Positions 16,674-25,896 are shown, counted from the stretch's first letter. The stretch: 64,000 nt of DNA from Solibacteraceae bacterium (GCA_021324015.1 JAJPJX010000129.1:1-64000); one strand, 5' to 3'. Notes: generated from the letters alone by a model not told the origin. Made by a program: numbers and translations.

Positions 16674-18020
16674 ATGCCGATGGATACGAATCACTGCGAG
16701 GAAATCTTCGAACTGGCGGCGCGGCATGCGCGAGCGCAGGGAGTACCGGACGTGGAGGCGCTGATCGGCTGGCACACGAGCGCCCTGACCCGCTTCGCCA
16801 ACAACGCCATCCACCAGAACGTGGCCGAGCGGACCGGCTGGCTTTCGCTGCGCGTGCTGTGGGAAGGGCGCACGGCGCGGGCCGGCACCAACCGGCTGGA
16901 CGGCGAATCCATCCGGCGGGCGGTCGAGGAAGCCATCGCGCTGGCCCGCGTGCAGGAACCGGATGCGGACCTGCCGCCCCTGGCCGAGCCCGCCGCGTTG
17001 ACCCCGGTGGAGCGCCACTTCGCGGATACGGCCGCAGTGACGCCGCAGGAGCGCGCGCGAGCTGTGGCGGACGCCATCGCGGAGGTGCGTGCTGCGGGGC
17101 AGACCGCGGCGGGCATCTATTCCACTTCGGACTCCCTGACGGCGGTGCTGAACTCCCGCGGCGTCGATGCCCGGCACGCGGAGACCATGGCGCAGTTCTC
17201 CGTGACGGCCATGGCGCGGGACAGTTCGGGCTGGGCCAAGGCTACCGCCTGCCATCACCGCGGCCTGGATCCCGTGGCGCTGGCGCGCACCGCCGCCGGG
17301 AAGGCCGCGGCCTCAGCCGCGCCGCTGGAACTGCCGCCCGGGCGCTACACCGCGATCCTCGAACCTGCCGCGGTGCTCGACCTGGCGGGACAGATGTTCG
17401 GCGATTTCAGCGCCACCGCCATTCGCGACGGCCGCAGTTTCCTGGCCGAACGCATCGGCCGCAAGGTATTTGGCGAAAACATCCGTATTCTGGACGATGT
17501 CTACCATGCGCTGCAAGCCGGCGCTCCCTTCGACAGCGAAGGCGTTCCGCGGCGCAAGCTCTCGCTGGTCGAAAACGGGGTGGTGCGCGAGGTGGCGTAC
17601 AGCCGCCAGGCGGCCCGGCTGGCCGGCGTCTCTCCGACCGGGCACGGCTTTCCGGTTCCCAACGAGTACGGCGAAGCGCCCATGAATCCGGTGATCGAGG
17701 GCGGCTCCACCTCCCTGGAGGAAATGATCCGCTCGACGGCCCGGGGCATCCTGGTGACGCGCGTCTGGTACGTGCGCGAAGTAGACCCTTCCGAGAAGAT
17801 CCTCACGGGGATGACCCGCGACGGCACCTTCCTGATCGAAGACGGCCGCATCGCGCGCGGCGTACGCAACTTCCGGTTCAACGTGAGCCTGCTCGAGATG
17901 CTTTCCAGCGTCGAGGCGCTCTCTCCCGCGGTGCGCTCCTCGGGCGAGGAGGCGTTTGACATGGTGGCGCCGGCCATGAAGGTGTCCGCGTTTCCCTTCG
18001 CCGCGGTGACCCGTTTCTGA
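16674..18020 (+). CDS. tldE: TldE/PmbA-type peptidase subunit
   Basis: A 448-residue PmbA/TldE protein, the non-catalytic-metal partner of TldD. It lacks the HExxxH motif but shows the family pattern: F-A-N-N-A-I-H-Q-N near the N-terminus, then G-E-N-I-R-I-L-D-D and the S-T-A-R-G-I-L-V-T-R-V-W-Y motif in the C-terminal half, then G-x-x-R-N-F-R-F-N-V-S. Together with the gene just upstream it would form the TldD/E complex. Start at the ATG at 16674; GACGCCAGG lies upstream. Confidence 0.9.
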   Translation: MPMDTNHCEEIFELAARHARAQGVPDVEALIGWHTSALTRFANNAIHQNVAERTGWLSLRVLWEGRTARAGTNRLDGESIRRAVEEAIALARVQEPDADLPPLAEPAALTPVERHFADTAAVTPQERARAVADAIAEVRAAGQTAAGIYSTSDSLTAVLNSRGVDARHAETMAQFSVTAMARDSSGWAKATACHHRGLDPVALARTAAGKAAASAAPLELPPGRYTAILEPAAVLDLAGQMFGDFSATAIRDGRSFLAERIGRKVFGENIRILDDVYHALQAGAPFDSEGVPRRKLSLVENGVVREVAYSRQAARLAGVSPTGHGFPVPNEYGEAPMNPVIEGGSTSLEEMIRSTARGILVTRVWYVREVDPSEKILTGMTRDGTFLIEDGRIARGVRNFRFNVSLLEMLSSVEALSPAVRSSGEEAFDMVAPAMKVSAFPFAAVTRF

Positions 18021-18052
18021 TAAGCAGTACACTAGAAGCGGAGGTTCGTCCT

Positions 18053-18988
18053 TTGCATTCGCACGCTCACGCGCACGAGGGCACGGGAAAGATTCTGAGG
18101 TGGTCGCTCGCGGCCACGATCGCCTTCGTGGGCGTAGAAGTGGCCGCCGGGTTGACGTCCGGCAGCCTGGCGCTGCTCTCGGATGCGGGACACAACTTCA
18201 CCGACGCCCTGGCGCTGCTGCTGGCCTGGTTCGGGCTGTATCTCCAGAACAAGCCGGCCGACGAAGTCAAGACCTACGGATACCACCGCGCCGGCGTGCT
18301 GGCGGCTTTCGTCAACGCGCTGACGCTGCTGGCGCTTTCCGCATGGATCTTTTACGAGAGTTATCTGCACCTGCGCCATCCGGAACCGGTGAACGAGAGC
18401 ATCATGATGGCGGTGGCCGCCCTGGGCCTGGTGTTGAACGCGGGCATCATGTGGGGCCTGCGAGCGGCGCGGCGCACCGATATCAACGTGCGGAGCGCGT
18501 TTGTGCACATGCTGGGCGACGCGCTGGGCTCCCTGGCCATCGTGGCGGGCGGGGTGGGTATCCGCTATACCGGCTGGCAGCGCATCGATCCTGTTCTCTC
18601 CCTGCTGATCGGGATCCTGATCGTGTGGACCGCCTGGGACATCGTCACCGAGTCCCTGAACATTCTGCTGGAAGGGCTGCCGCGCGGCCTGGAATTGAGC
18701 TCGGTAATTTCCTCCATGCGGGAGACCGACGGCGTGCTGGACGTGCACGACCTGCACATCTGGAGCCTGGGGTCCAATACGCGGGCCTTGAGCTGCCATG
18801 TGCTCATCGACGATGTACCGCCCTCGGCGAGCAACTGCATCCTGCGGCGGCTGAACGATATGCTGTCCCGAAGCTTCCACATCAACCACACCACCGTGCA
18901 GTTCGAGCACGTGGGGTGTGCGCTTTCCGAAAACGGCTGCGTGATTCCGGCGGACAGCGCCGGCGAGCACGACGGCCACCAACACTAA
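18053..18988 (+). CDS. Cation diffusion facilitator (CzcD-like)
   Basis: A 311-residue CDF exporter starting at a TTG (18053) with a good GGAGG site 8 bp upstream. The N-terminus is histidine-rich (H-S-H-A-H-A-H). Helix 2 and helix 5 carry the metal-site residues in D-A-G-H-N-F-T-D and in H-M-L-G-D-A; the H-x-x-x-D type pattern points to zinc or related divalent cations. Six membrane helices are followed by a cytoplasmic ferredoxin-like domain (V-H-D-L-H-I-W-S-L). The C-terminus is again His/Asp-rich (E-H-D-G-H-Q-H). It exports Zn2+/Co2+/Cd2+-type ions against protons. Confidence 0.9.
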   Translation: MHSHAHAHEGTGKILRWSLAATIAFVGVEVAAGLTSGSLALLSDAGHNFTDALALLLAWFGLYLQNKPADEVKTYGYHRAGVLAAFVNALTLLALSAWIFYESYLHLRHPEPVNESIMMAVAALGLVLNAGIMWGLRAARRTDINVRSAFVHMLGDALGSLAIVAGGVGIRYTGWQRIDPVLSLLIGILIVWTAWDIVTESLNILLEGLPRGLELSSVISSMRETDGVLDVHDLHIWSLGSNTRALSCHVLIDDVPPSASNCILRRLNDMLSRSFHINHTTVQFEHVGCALSENGCVIPADSAGEHDGHQH

Positions 18989-19016
18989 TCCGCACGGCCT
19001 GTGCGGCGGGGCAAGC

Positions 19017-20816
19017 ATGGTAGCATCGTCAACGATGAGCGCGCGCACCATCTACGAGGTACTGGAAGAGACCGCGCGGCGGTACGGCGACCTGCCGGCA
19101 CTGCGCCAGCCGCTGTCAGGGAACGAAGGGCGGGGATACCTGACGTATACCTGGAACGAGTACAAACGCGCCGTGGACGAGATCGCCGCCGGCCTACGCA
19201 GCCTGGGCTTGGGCAACGGCGACGTGGTAGCGCTGGGCAGCGAGACCCGCCTGGAGTTCTACCTGGCGGACCTGGGGATCATGGCAAACGGCTCGGTGGC
19301 CGCGGCGCTGTATCCCAGTTCTCCGCCGCAGGACCTGGTGCGCACCCTCCGCAACTGCGGGGCGCGGGCGGTCTTCGCGGAAGATGCCAAGACTTTGGGT
19401 CTGCTGAAAGGCGCGCCGGTGGATTTGTGGGTCCTGCTAACCGGGCGGGCCGAAGACGCCCTCAGCCTGGACGAGTTGCGGGAGCGGGGCCGGCAGGCGA
19501 TGGCCGCCGATCCCGGACTGACGGCCTTGCTGAAGGCTGCCGTCAGACCCGCCGACCACGCCATCCTGTACCTCACCTCCGGCGCCACGGGCGAGCCCAA
19601 AATGGCGCTGGTCACGCATCAGGCCATTGTGGCCAACCTGGACATGGGACCGGCGGCCCTGCCCATGGGGCCGGAAGACGCCACGGTGGCGTTTCTGCCT
19701 TCCGCCCACATCGCGCAGCGCGTGGTGATGGAATTACTGACCATGAGCGCGGGCACGCCGGTGACGTTCGCGGAAAGTCTGATCAAGCTGCCGCAGGAGA
19801 TCAAGGCCGTGCGGCCCACCATCCTGCTCGCGCCGCCGCGCCTGTGGGAGCGGATCTATTCCACGATTTGCACGGAACTGCGCAAGCGTCCCGCAGTGGT
19901 GCGCAAGCTGTTTTACGGCGCGCTGGGCCTGGGGCTGAAAGCCGGCGAGTATCGCCGCCAGGGGAAGCCGGTTCCGGGGCGGATCGCCGGGCCCCTCAAG
20001 GTCTTCGACCGGCTGCTGTTCCGTCAACTGCGGGGCCGTTTCGGTGGACGGCTGCGCGTGGCGGCATCCGGCGCCGCGCCGCTGAGCAAGCAACTGGCGG
20101 AGTTCTACGAGGCGATCGGCATGCCGCTGGTGGAAGGCTACGGGCTGACCGAAGGCGGGATTCTGGCACTCAATCCGCTGGATGCTCCCAGGCCCGGCAG
20201 CATCGGCAAAGCGCTGCCCGGCGTGGAGGTGCGTATCGCCGAGGACGGAGAACTGCTGTTCCGGGCGCCCTGCGTCTTTTCCCGCTATTACAACGATCCG
20301 GAGACCACCGCCGAGGTGATGCGCGACGGCTGGCTGCACACGGGCGACGTCGCCTACCAGGACAGCGGCGGGTTCCTGTTCATCACCGGGCGAAAGAAAG
20401 AGCTGATCGTTTCCTCGACCGGGAAAAAGATCTACCCTTCGCGCGTGGAGAACCTGTTCAAAATGGAATCGCTGATCAGCCAGGTGTTGCTGGTGGGCGA
20501 CCGCCTGCCCTACCTCACGGCCCTGCTCACCATCAACGTGGCCGCGGCAGAGACGCTGAAGGGCATGGAGCCCTGGAAGGGGAAACCGGGGGTGGAGATT
20601 GCCTCGGCGCCGCCCGTGCTGGAGGAGGTGCGCCGCCTGGTGGGGCGCATCAATAAGCAACTGGCCCCGTTCGAGCAGATTCGCAGGTATCGCGTATTGG
20701 GCCGCGATTTTGCCCTGGAGCAAGGCGAGCTCACGGCCACCATGAAGGTACGCCGGGCGCAGGTGCTGGAAAATTTCAAAGAGGACATCGCCGAACTGTA
20801 CGCGGGTAAGGAGTAG
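19017..20816 (+). CDS. AMP-dependent acyl-CoA synthetase (long-chain fatty acid-CoA ligase type)
   Basis: A 599-residue adenylate-forming enzyme. The P-loop-like motif is L-Y-L-T-S-G-A-T-G-E-P-K, followed by G-Y-G-L-T-E-G-G (A5 motif) and the hinge G-D-V-A-Y-Q-D-x-G-G-F-L-F-I-T-G-R-K-K-E-L-I. Sequence style and length fit the long-chain FACL (FAA1/FadD15-like) group, which activates fatty acids to acyl-CoA via acyl-AMP. The final lysine region (T-A-T-M-K-V-R-R) fits the catalytic lysine of this family. The start could also be the ATG at 19035. The 3' end converges with the alpha/beta hydrolase gene, 6 bp away. Confidence 0.9.
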   Translation: MVASSTMSARTIYEVLEETARRYGDLPALRQPLSGNEGRGYLTYTWNEYKRAVDEIAAGLRSLGLGNGDVVALGSETRLEFYLADLGIMANGSVAAALYPSSPPQDLVRTLRNCGARAVFAEDAKTLGLLKGAPVDLWVLLTGRAEDALSLDELRERGRQAMAADPGLTALLKAAVRPADHAILYLTSGATGEPKMALVTHQAIVANLDMGPAALPMGPEDATVAFLPSAHIAQRVVMELLTMSAGTPVTFAESLIKLPQEIKAVRPTILLAPPRLWERIYSTICTELRKRPAVVRKLFYGALGLGLKAGEYRRQGKPVPGRIAGPLKVFDRLLFRQLRGRFGGRLRVAASGAAPLSKQLAEFYEAIGMPLVEGYGLTEGGILALNPLDAPRPGSIGKALPGVEVRIAEDGELLFRAPCVFSRYYNDPETTAEVMRDGWLHTGDVAYQDSGGFLFITGRKKELIVSSTGKKIYPSRVENLFKMESLISQVLLVGDRLPYLTALLTINVAAAETLKGMEPWKGKPGVEIASAPPVLEEVRRLVGRINKQLAPFEQIRRYRVLGRDFALEQGELTATMKVRRAQVLENFKEDIAELYAGKE

Positions 20817-20822
20817 CCGGGC

Positions 20823-22241
20823 TCATCGGCCTGTGTGCCGCGCGATCCAGTTTCCGATGACGTCCAGGGCCGCCGGCGCGATGGTTTCTTCGATCTGCGC
20901 GTATTCCTGGGGCGAGCCGGTGCGGCAGGTCTGCAACAGGTGGTTCAGCCCGGGCAGCTTGACGATGGTGTAGTGCGGGTTGCCGCCGGCCTCAAGCGCC
21001 GCCGCGATGGCCGGCAGGTTCTCGGCGGGCGGCACCTGGAGGTCCCGCTCGCTGCTCACGGCCAGCACCGGCGCGCGCACCTGGCGCAGGGCGGCGGCCG
21101 GGTCGTAAGTCAGGAAGAAGCGGAACCAGGGTGAAGTGGCAAACGCCAGCTTGCGTTCGGTCTGGTCGAGAATCCTGTCGAATGCCTGCTCCTGCTGCTT
21201 GGGAAAGGACGAGCGCAGGTTTTCGACGATGGCCAGAATCTTGCGGCGCGCGGCAGCGTTGTCTTTTTCCTGCTTCAAGACGCTGCAGACAGCCTGGTCT
21301 ACGCTGCGCAGTTTCTGCGCCAGATCGTCCGGCATTCCCGCCGCCCGGTTGATCAGGTAGTTCTGCGAGTACAGGATCCGTTCGCCGGTGACGCCGGGGG
21401 CGGCCAGCAGGACGAGGAAGGCAATGTCCTCTCCGCGGGCCGCCACCATGGCCGCCACCTCGGCGCCTTCGCTGTGGCCGATCAGCCCGATGCGCCGCAC
21501 ATCGATATCCAGGCGGCCTTTCAAAAAGTCCACTCCGGCGCGGGCGTCGGCCGCGAAGTCCGCGGTGGTGGCCGTATTGAACTTCCCCGTGGAATTGCCC
21601 ACGCCGCGGTCGTCGGCGCGGAGCACCGCCAGCCCGCGGCGGGTCAGGAAGTCCGCCAGCACTAGAAACGGCTGGTGGCCGGAGATGGTTTCGTTGCGGT
21701 CCTGCGGGCCGGAGCCCGTGATCAGCAGGGCGGCTGGGTGCGGCCCGGAAGAGTTCGGCAGCGTCAATGTGCCCGCCAGGCGCACTCCCGCGGCCCGGTT
21801 CTCGTAAGCCACCTCCTCTTCGCGGTAGGGGTAGGGACGCTTTGGATTCTGCGGGCGGATCAGTTCCGGCGCTTTCTCCGCGTGATGAAAGGTCAGCGGC
21901 AGGGTCATGCCCGCCTGGCGGAACTGTCCGGTCAGCGCGGAACCGTCCGGGCTCAGGGCGCCCGCGAACGAGGCGCGGATGCTCTCCCATTCGAGGACCA
22001 CCGCGCCACCGTTGAGCGTCACCCTGGTCGCCGGGATGCCCATGGCGCCCTGATCGACGCTGTCGAGGCTGGCTGTCAGCTTACCGTCCCGCGCCCGGTT
22101 GACATGCAGAGTCAGGTGCAGTTTGACGGCGCCGGCCTCCAGCGTCCCCAGCCAGGCGCCTTCTATCGCGGGGCTCCCGGCCGCCTGCGCCACACTCGCC
22201 GCGAGCACGGCCAGAGCCACCAGCAGACGCATGTTCCGCAC
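20823..22241 (-). CDS. Secreted alpha/beta hydrolase (esterase/peptidase-like)
   Basis: A 472-residue protein with a signal peptide (LLVALAVLAASVAQAAG), an N-terminal beta-rich domain of ~110 residues (G-x-W-x-G-x-L-x-x-x-x-x-x-x-L-x-L), and a C-terminal alpha/beta hydrolase. The nucleophile elbow is G-H-S-E-G; the oxyanion-hole region is L-L-I-T-G-S-G-P-Q-D-R-N; A-D-D-R-G-V-G-N-S is the strand-turn typical of BAAT/dienelactone-hydrolase-like enzymes; the likely histidine is in L-P-G-L-N-H-L. The pattern is common in Bacteroidetes and Acidobacteria. Substrate unknown. Start could be the ATG at 22232. Confidence 0.85.
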   Translation of the reverse strand: MRNMRLLVALAVLAASVAQAAGSPAIEGAWLGTLEAGAVKLHLTLHVNRARDGKLTASLDSVDQGAMGIPATRVTLNGGAVVLEWESIRASFAGALSPDGSALTGQFRQAGMTLPLTFHHAEKAPELIRPQNPKRPYPYREEEVAYENRAAGVRLAGTLTLPNSSGPHPAALLITGSGPQDRNETISGHQPFLVLADFLTRRGLAVLRADDRGVGNSTGKFNTATTADFAADARAGVDFLKGRLDIDVRRIGLIGHSEGAEVAAMVAARGEDIAFLVLLAAPGVTGERILYSQNYLINRAAGMPDDLAQKLRSVDQAVCSVLKQEKDNAAARRKILAIVENLRSSFPKQQEQAFDRILDQTERKLAFATSPWFRFFLTYDPAAALRQVRAPVLAVSSERDLQVPPAENLPAIAAALEAGGNPHYTIVKLPGLNHLLQTCRTGSPQEYAQIEETIAPAALDVIGNWIARHTGR

Positions 22242-22348
22242 TACGCACCGCCCTCCCGAGAGGTTCCAGCGCCCCCTCCGCGCCGGCGCACAAGACTGGC
22301 ACGGACGCCGGGGGCGATGCTACAATCATGCTAGAATCGAACGGCCGT

Positions 22349-22422
22349 TGGGAGGTCGTCTAACGGTAAGACTGCAGACTCTGGATCTGCGTATCGGGGT
22401 TCGAGTCCCTGCCTCCCAGCCA
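22349..22422 (+). tRNA. tRNA-Gln (anticodon CUG)
   Basis: The cloverleaf folds by eye: 7-bp acceptor stem TGGGAGG/CCTCCCA, D arm, anticodon stem GCAGA/TCTGC with loop CTCTGGA (anticodon CTG at 22381-22383), T arm around GGTTCGAGTCC, discriminator G, and an encoded CCA end at 22420-22422. The UGG start and G discriminator are normal for glutamine tRNAs. A TACAAT or TAGAAT hexamer just upstream (22321-22337) may serve as the -10. A toxin-antitoxin-like pair ends only 5 bp downstream on the other strand. Confidence 0.95.
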
Positions 22423-22427
22423 AATCC

Positions 22428-22652
22428 CTACGCCGCGAATTTCAGGATTTCGACCTCGGCCCCGCTCTTGACTGCCAATTCGGCCCTTTCCAACACCTGC
22501 GCCGTCACCTCGCTGGAAAGATAGTACTGCCCGCAGTTGTCACACACATCGGCTGGCACCCGTTTCAAAATCACGGTTGTTTCGCCGCGTTGGAGCGTCA
22601 CCGTCACGCATCCGCTAGAGGTTGTTCCGTTCCTGCAAATCACGCAGCTCAT
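22428..22652 (-). CDS. YgiT-type zinc-finger protein (MqsA-like antitoxin N-domain)
   Basis: About 74 residues, with the ATG at 22652 overlapping the stop of the upstream gene in an ATGA arrangement. Two zinc-binding pairs are visible, C-x-x-C near the start (C-V-I-C) and C-D-N-C further on, separated by a strand-rich stretch with I-L-K-R-V-P-A. A C-terminal helix with L-S-S-E-V-T-A-Q-V-L-E-R-A follows. This is the YgiT-type zinc-finger family, related to the N-terminal half of MqsA. Members usually pair with a small DUF4258 or similar protein, as here. Confidence 0.8.
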   Translation of the reverse strand: MSCVICRNGTTSSGCVTVTLQRGETTVILKRVPADVCDNCGQYYLSSEVTAQVLERAELAVKSGAEVEILKFAA

Positions 22653-22936
22653 TTCACCTTCCTCGTTCGAAAATCCGCGTTCCACTGTTCGACTGCGGGC
22701 GCATATGCGGTGATGACGATGCAGACATTCGCGGCCTTGTCAAACGCGAGAACGACATGCAGCGCCTTGGCCTCAACAAATCCGAGGAGCAGGCGGCTCG
22801 GGTACGGGCTGTCCTCCGGATAGTCGGCGATGGTCTCACCCTGAGCGATCACGGTCAAAACCGCGCCCCGACCGATCCCGCGCTCGAACATGCGCTGGAC
22901 CGCGTGGCCGGAGAAGACCACTTGTCCGCAGTCCAT
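22649..22936 (-). CDS. DUF4258 protein, probable toxin partner
   Basis: About 95 residues, start placed at the ATG at 22936. The family pattern is complete: V-F-S-G-H-A-V-Q-R-M-F-E-R-G-I at the N-terminus, G-E-T-I-A-D-Y-P-E-D-S-P-Y-P-S-R-L-L-L-G in the middle, H-V-V-L-A-F-D and I-V-I-T-A-Y-A-P at the end. DUF4258 proteins are small, RelE/BrnT-like in size, and occur with YgiT-type zinc fingers. The pair resembles a type II toxin-antitoxin module, with the toxin first as in mqsRA. Toxicity is inferred from context only. Confidence 0.75.
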   Translation of the reverse strand: MDCGQVVFSGHAVQRMFERGIGRGAVLTVIAQGETIADYPEDSPYPSRLLLGFVEAKALHVVLAFDKAANVCIVITAYAPAVEQWNADFRTRKVK

Positions 22937-23147
22937 GAATTGTTTCCATCGTATCAACAACAACCCCACCGGCGCCGTGCTGCTCTCTCCCAACTTCTGT
23001 TTGCTTTCGGGCGCATAAATCCCAAGACCGGACAGGCGGTTTCCGCCTTCTGCGCGGCAACACCAGGAGAAGCAGTCAGAAGGCCGGAGTCAGAATGGCT
23101 GGTTCGCGTTGGAAGCAGAGTTGCAGAGCAGAAGAGCCGGAACTTAC

Positions 23148-25604
23148 ATGCGGACTTTCTGGCAGGATCTGCGCTACGGCGTCCGTGTTCTCATGGGCAG
23201 CCCAGGGTTCACGGCGGTCGCCGTGCTGACGCTGGCTCTGGGCGTCGCCGTCAACACCACGGTCTTCAGTTGGGTGGACACCCTGCTGCTGCGCCCGTTT
23301 CCGGGCGCCCGCAACAGCCAGCAACTGGCGGTGCTCGAAATGCAGACCACGGGCGCGCCGAACGGAGCCAACCAGACCTCGTACCTGGACTATCGCGATT
23401 ATCGCGCCAACCTGAAGTCCCTCTCCGGCCTGGCGGTGCACCGCGAGGACGTTTTCAGCCTCGGGCAGGCGGCCGACGCGCAGCCGGTATGGGGCGAACT
23501 GGTCTCCGGCAACTACTTCGCGGTGCTGGATGTACGGCCGGCGCTGGGCCGCATGTTCACTTCGGATGAAGACGGCGACGCGCTGGGCGCCTACCCCGTG
23601 GCGGTGATCAGCTACCGCCTGTGGCGCGACCGCTTTCAGGCGGATCCGCGGGCGGTGGGCAAGACCTTTCGCGTCAACCAGCGCGAGTTGACCCTGGTCG
23701 GGGTGGCGCCGCCGGAATTCCGCGGCACCATGCCGGGTCTGGCCTTCGATATCTGGGTCCCGGTCACCATGGGGGTGGATCTGCGGATGCTGGATCTTCC
23801 GGACTTCCGCCGGCGAGGGAACCGGTGTTTATACGCGGTGGCACGCCTGAAACCAGGCATCTCGATCGAGCAGGCGCGGGCGGAGGCGGCCACCTTCTCG
23901 CGCAGCCTGGCTGCGCTCGCTCCGGACAGCAATCGCCGCGTTACGGCCACCATCCTGCCGGTCTGGAGATTTCACAGCGGCGCCCCGGATCTGCTGCTCA
24001 AACCACTGCAGATCCTGATGGCGGTCTCGCTTCTGGTGCTGCTGATCGCTTGCGCCAATGTCGCTAACCTGTTGCTGGCCCGCTCGGTGGCGCGGCGGAA
24101 GGAACTCAGCATCCGGCTGGCCCTGGGTGCCGGTCCGGGGCGCCTGAGCCGCCAATTGTTCACCGAGACGCTGCTGCTGGCGGGTGTGGGAGCCCTCGCC
24201 GGTCTGCCACTGGCTTTCTGGATGGGGGACTTGCTGCCGGCGCTGGTCCCCCGGATCGGCGTATCGGTAGCTGCCGGATTCGAACTGAACGGCCGGGTGC
24301 TGGGGTTCACCGCCCTAGCCTGCGTGGCGGCTGCGTTGGCGGCCGGAGCGGCGCCCGTGCTGTTCTGGCGGCGCTCGGATGTCGCCGAAGCGCTCAAGGA
24401 AGGCGGCCGGGGGGGCGGCCCGGGAGTGCACTCGCACCGCGCGCGGGCGTTGCTGGTGATCGCCGAAGTCGCCCTGGCAACAGTGGCCCTGGTCGGCGCG
24501 GGCCTGTTTGTGCGCAGCTTCCATAACGCCAGGAGCATCTACCCCGGCTTCGACCGGGGCAACGTGGTGCTGGCACGGTTTTACCTGTCCGGCGCCCGCT
24601 TCTCTACCCTCGAAGCGCACCAGTTCTGTCTCCGGCTGACGGACCGGCTGCGGCCGGCTCCCGGGATTCTGGATGCCGCCTACGCGGACAGCGCGCCGCT
24701 CGGCTCCAGCGCGGGGCCGTACTCCGGTGTTCAGGTGGAAGGCTATGTGCCACCCGAAGGCGACGCCATGCAGATCAACCGGTACCTGGTATCGCCCGGT
24801 TACTTCCACCTGCTGAAGATTCCGCTTCTCGAAGGCCGGGAATTCCGGGAGAGCGACGACTGGAATACGCCGCCGGTACTGATCGTGAATCAGAGCTTCG
24901 CCCGCCGATTCTTTCCCGCAGGAAGTGTGCTGGGCCGCAAAGTACGGTGCTGGGGGAAATGGCATACCGTGGTTGGGCTGGTCCAGGACAGCAAGTATTT
25001 CGATATCGCTGAGTCACCCAGACCTCATTTTTTCGCCCCGTTCCAGCAGCGGGCGGGGTGGGATGCGCAGCTCTATTTCTTTCTCAAAGTGAGGGGCGCC
25101 CCGGCTGCGGCGATGGCGGCGCTGCGCCGCGAGGTGGCGGCTGTCGATCCGAATGCCGGGGCCTTTACTCCGATGATGTTGGAGGATTGGACCGACGTCA
25201 CGCTGCTGCCCCAAAGAGTCGCAGCCAGTTTGCTGACGGTTCTGGGGCTGGTCGCGTTGCTGCTGGCCTCGGTCGGCTTGTATAGCGTGATGGCTTACGC
25301 CGTCACCCAACGCACCCAGGAGATTGGCGTTCGAATGGCTTTGGGCGCGCAGCCGGGGGATGTGCTGCGAGATGTCCTTTGCCGCGGGGCTGCGCTAACC
25401 GGAATCGGCCTTGTGGTCGGCAGCGCCGCGGCGCTCACGGTCGCGCGCCTGGTCGCCAGCATGCTCGTTCGCCTGAGCGCCGACGACCCGGCAACTCTCG
25501 CCATGGCGACACTTTTCCTGGCCGTGGTCTCGATGCTCGCCAGCTATATCCCCGCCCGGCGCGCCACGAAGGTAGACCCCATGATCGCACTCCGCTGGGA
25601 GTAG
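23148..25604 (+). CDS. ADOP-type MacB-like ABC permease
   Basis: An ~818-residue membrane protein; start placed at the ATG at 23148 (M-R-T-F-W-Q-D-L-R-Y-G), the usual opening of ADOP proteins (acidobacterial duplicated orphan permeases). It contains two copies of the MacB periplasmic core plus FtsX half: first copy ~20-400, second ~440-818, with the FtsX signature A-R-R-K-E-L-S-I-R-L-A-L-G-A near 325 and T-Q-E-I-G-V-R-M-A-L-G-A near 720. The end reads P-A-R-R-A-T-K-V-D-P-M-I-A-L-R. No ATPase gene is adjacent, hence orphan. Function is unknown; a role in export or lipoprotein handling is a guess. The usual upstream PadR regulator is absent. Confidence 0.9.
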   Translation: MRTFWQDLRYGVRVLMGSPGFTAVAVLTLALGVAVNTTVFSWVDTLLLRPFPGARNSQQLAVLEMQTTGAPNGANQTSYLDYRDYRANLKSLSGLAVHREDVFSLGQAADAQPVWGELVSGNYFAVLDVRPALGRMFTSDEDGDALGAYPVAVISYRLWRDRFQADPRAVGKTFRVNQRELTLVGVAPPEFRGTMPGLAFDIWVPVTMGVDLRMLDLPDFRRRGNRCLYAVARLKPGISIEQARAEAATFSRSLAALAPDSNRRVTATILPVWRFHSGAPDLLLKPLQILMAVSLLVLLIACANVANLLLARSVARRKELSIRLALGAGPGRLSRQLFTETLLLAGVGALAGLPLAFWMGDLLPALVPRIGVSVAAGFELNGRVLGFTALACVAAALAAGAAPVLFWRRSDVAEALKEGGRGGGPGVHSHRARALLVIAEVALATVALVGAGLFVRSFHNARSIYPGFDRGNVVLARFYLSGARFSTLEAHQFCLRLTDRLRPAPGILDAAYADSAPLGSSAGPYSGVQVEGYVPPEGDAMQINRYLVSPGYFHLLKIPLLEGREFRESDDWNTPPVLIVNQSFARRFFPAGSVLGRKVRCWGKWHTVVGLVQDSKYFDIAESPRPHFFAPFQQRAGWDAQLYFFLKVRGAPAAAMAALRREVAAVDPNAGAFTPMMLEDWTDVTLLPQRVAASLLTVLGLVALLLASVGLYSVMAYAVTQRTQEIGVRMALGAQPGDVLRDVLCRGAALTGIGLVVGSAAALTVARLVASMLVRLSADDPATLAMATLFLAVVSMLASYIPARRATKVDPMIALRWE

Positions 25605-25719
25605 ATCGGCGAACAAATACACTAAGTAATTGACGCCTGAGCCAAGCGCTTGTCTCGTGCTAAATGCACCCTGAGGTCTGGGCGAACCTGCGGCCGGAAA
25701 CCATCAGGCTGTGGATGCC

Positions 25720-25869
25720 TTACCGTCCCCAGGGGCCGGGGTGCGGCCGCACAATCGGGGGGATCCAAGGGCACGGATTGCACTCCGGCACCGGATCATC
25801 CGCTACCACTACGCCGAAACCGGCGAACGTAATCACAAAGAGGGCCGCAAGCAGGAATCTCCGAATCAT
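25720..25869 (-). CDS. Small secreted Pro/Cys peptide, 49 residues
   Basis: A short frame from the ATG at 25869 to the TAA at 25720 encodes 49 residues: MIRRFLLAALFVITFAGFGV then V-V-A, a textbook signal peptide with a likely cleavage after V-V-A, then a 26-residue mature part with D-D-P-V-P-E-C-N-P-C-P-W-I-P-P and several more prolines. A GAGGT ribosome-binding site lies 5 bp upstream of the ATG, and a good sigma-70 promoter precedes it. The two cysteines could form a disulfide or bind a cofactor or metal. I do not recognise a family. It is read independently of the permease gene, which ends on the other strand. Confidence 0.55.
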   Translation of the reverse strand: MIRRFLLAALFVITFAGFGVVVADDPVPECNPCPWIPPIVRPHPGPWGR

Positions 25870-25896
25870 TCGTACCTCGTTTCTATTCTAACTTGA

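Noticed and set aside
13863-17258. Very long open frame on the minus strand (over 1100 codons)
   Set aside because: It lies antisense to thrC, tldD and tldE, all clear genes. It is rich in R/A/G/H/P and has no family features; it is a GC-bias shadow.
15201-18020. tldD/tldE considered as part of a modified-peptide (RiPP) cluster
   Set aside because: No precursor peptide, cyclodehydratase or other modification gene is nearby; the pair is common as a housekeeping peptidase.
22349-25604. Considered an integrated element starting at tRNA-Gln
   Set aside because: No integrase, transposase or repeated tRNA end could be found; only the two-gene pair itself is suspicious.
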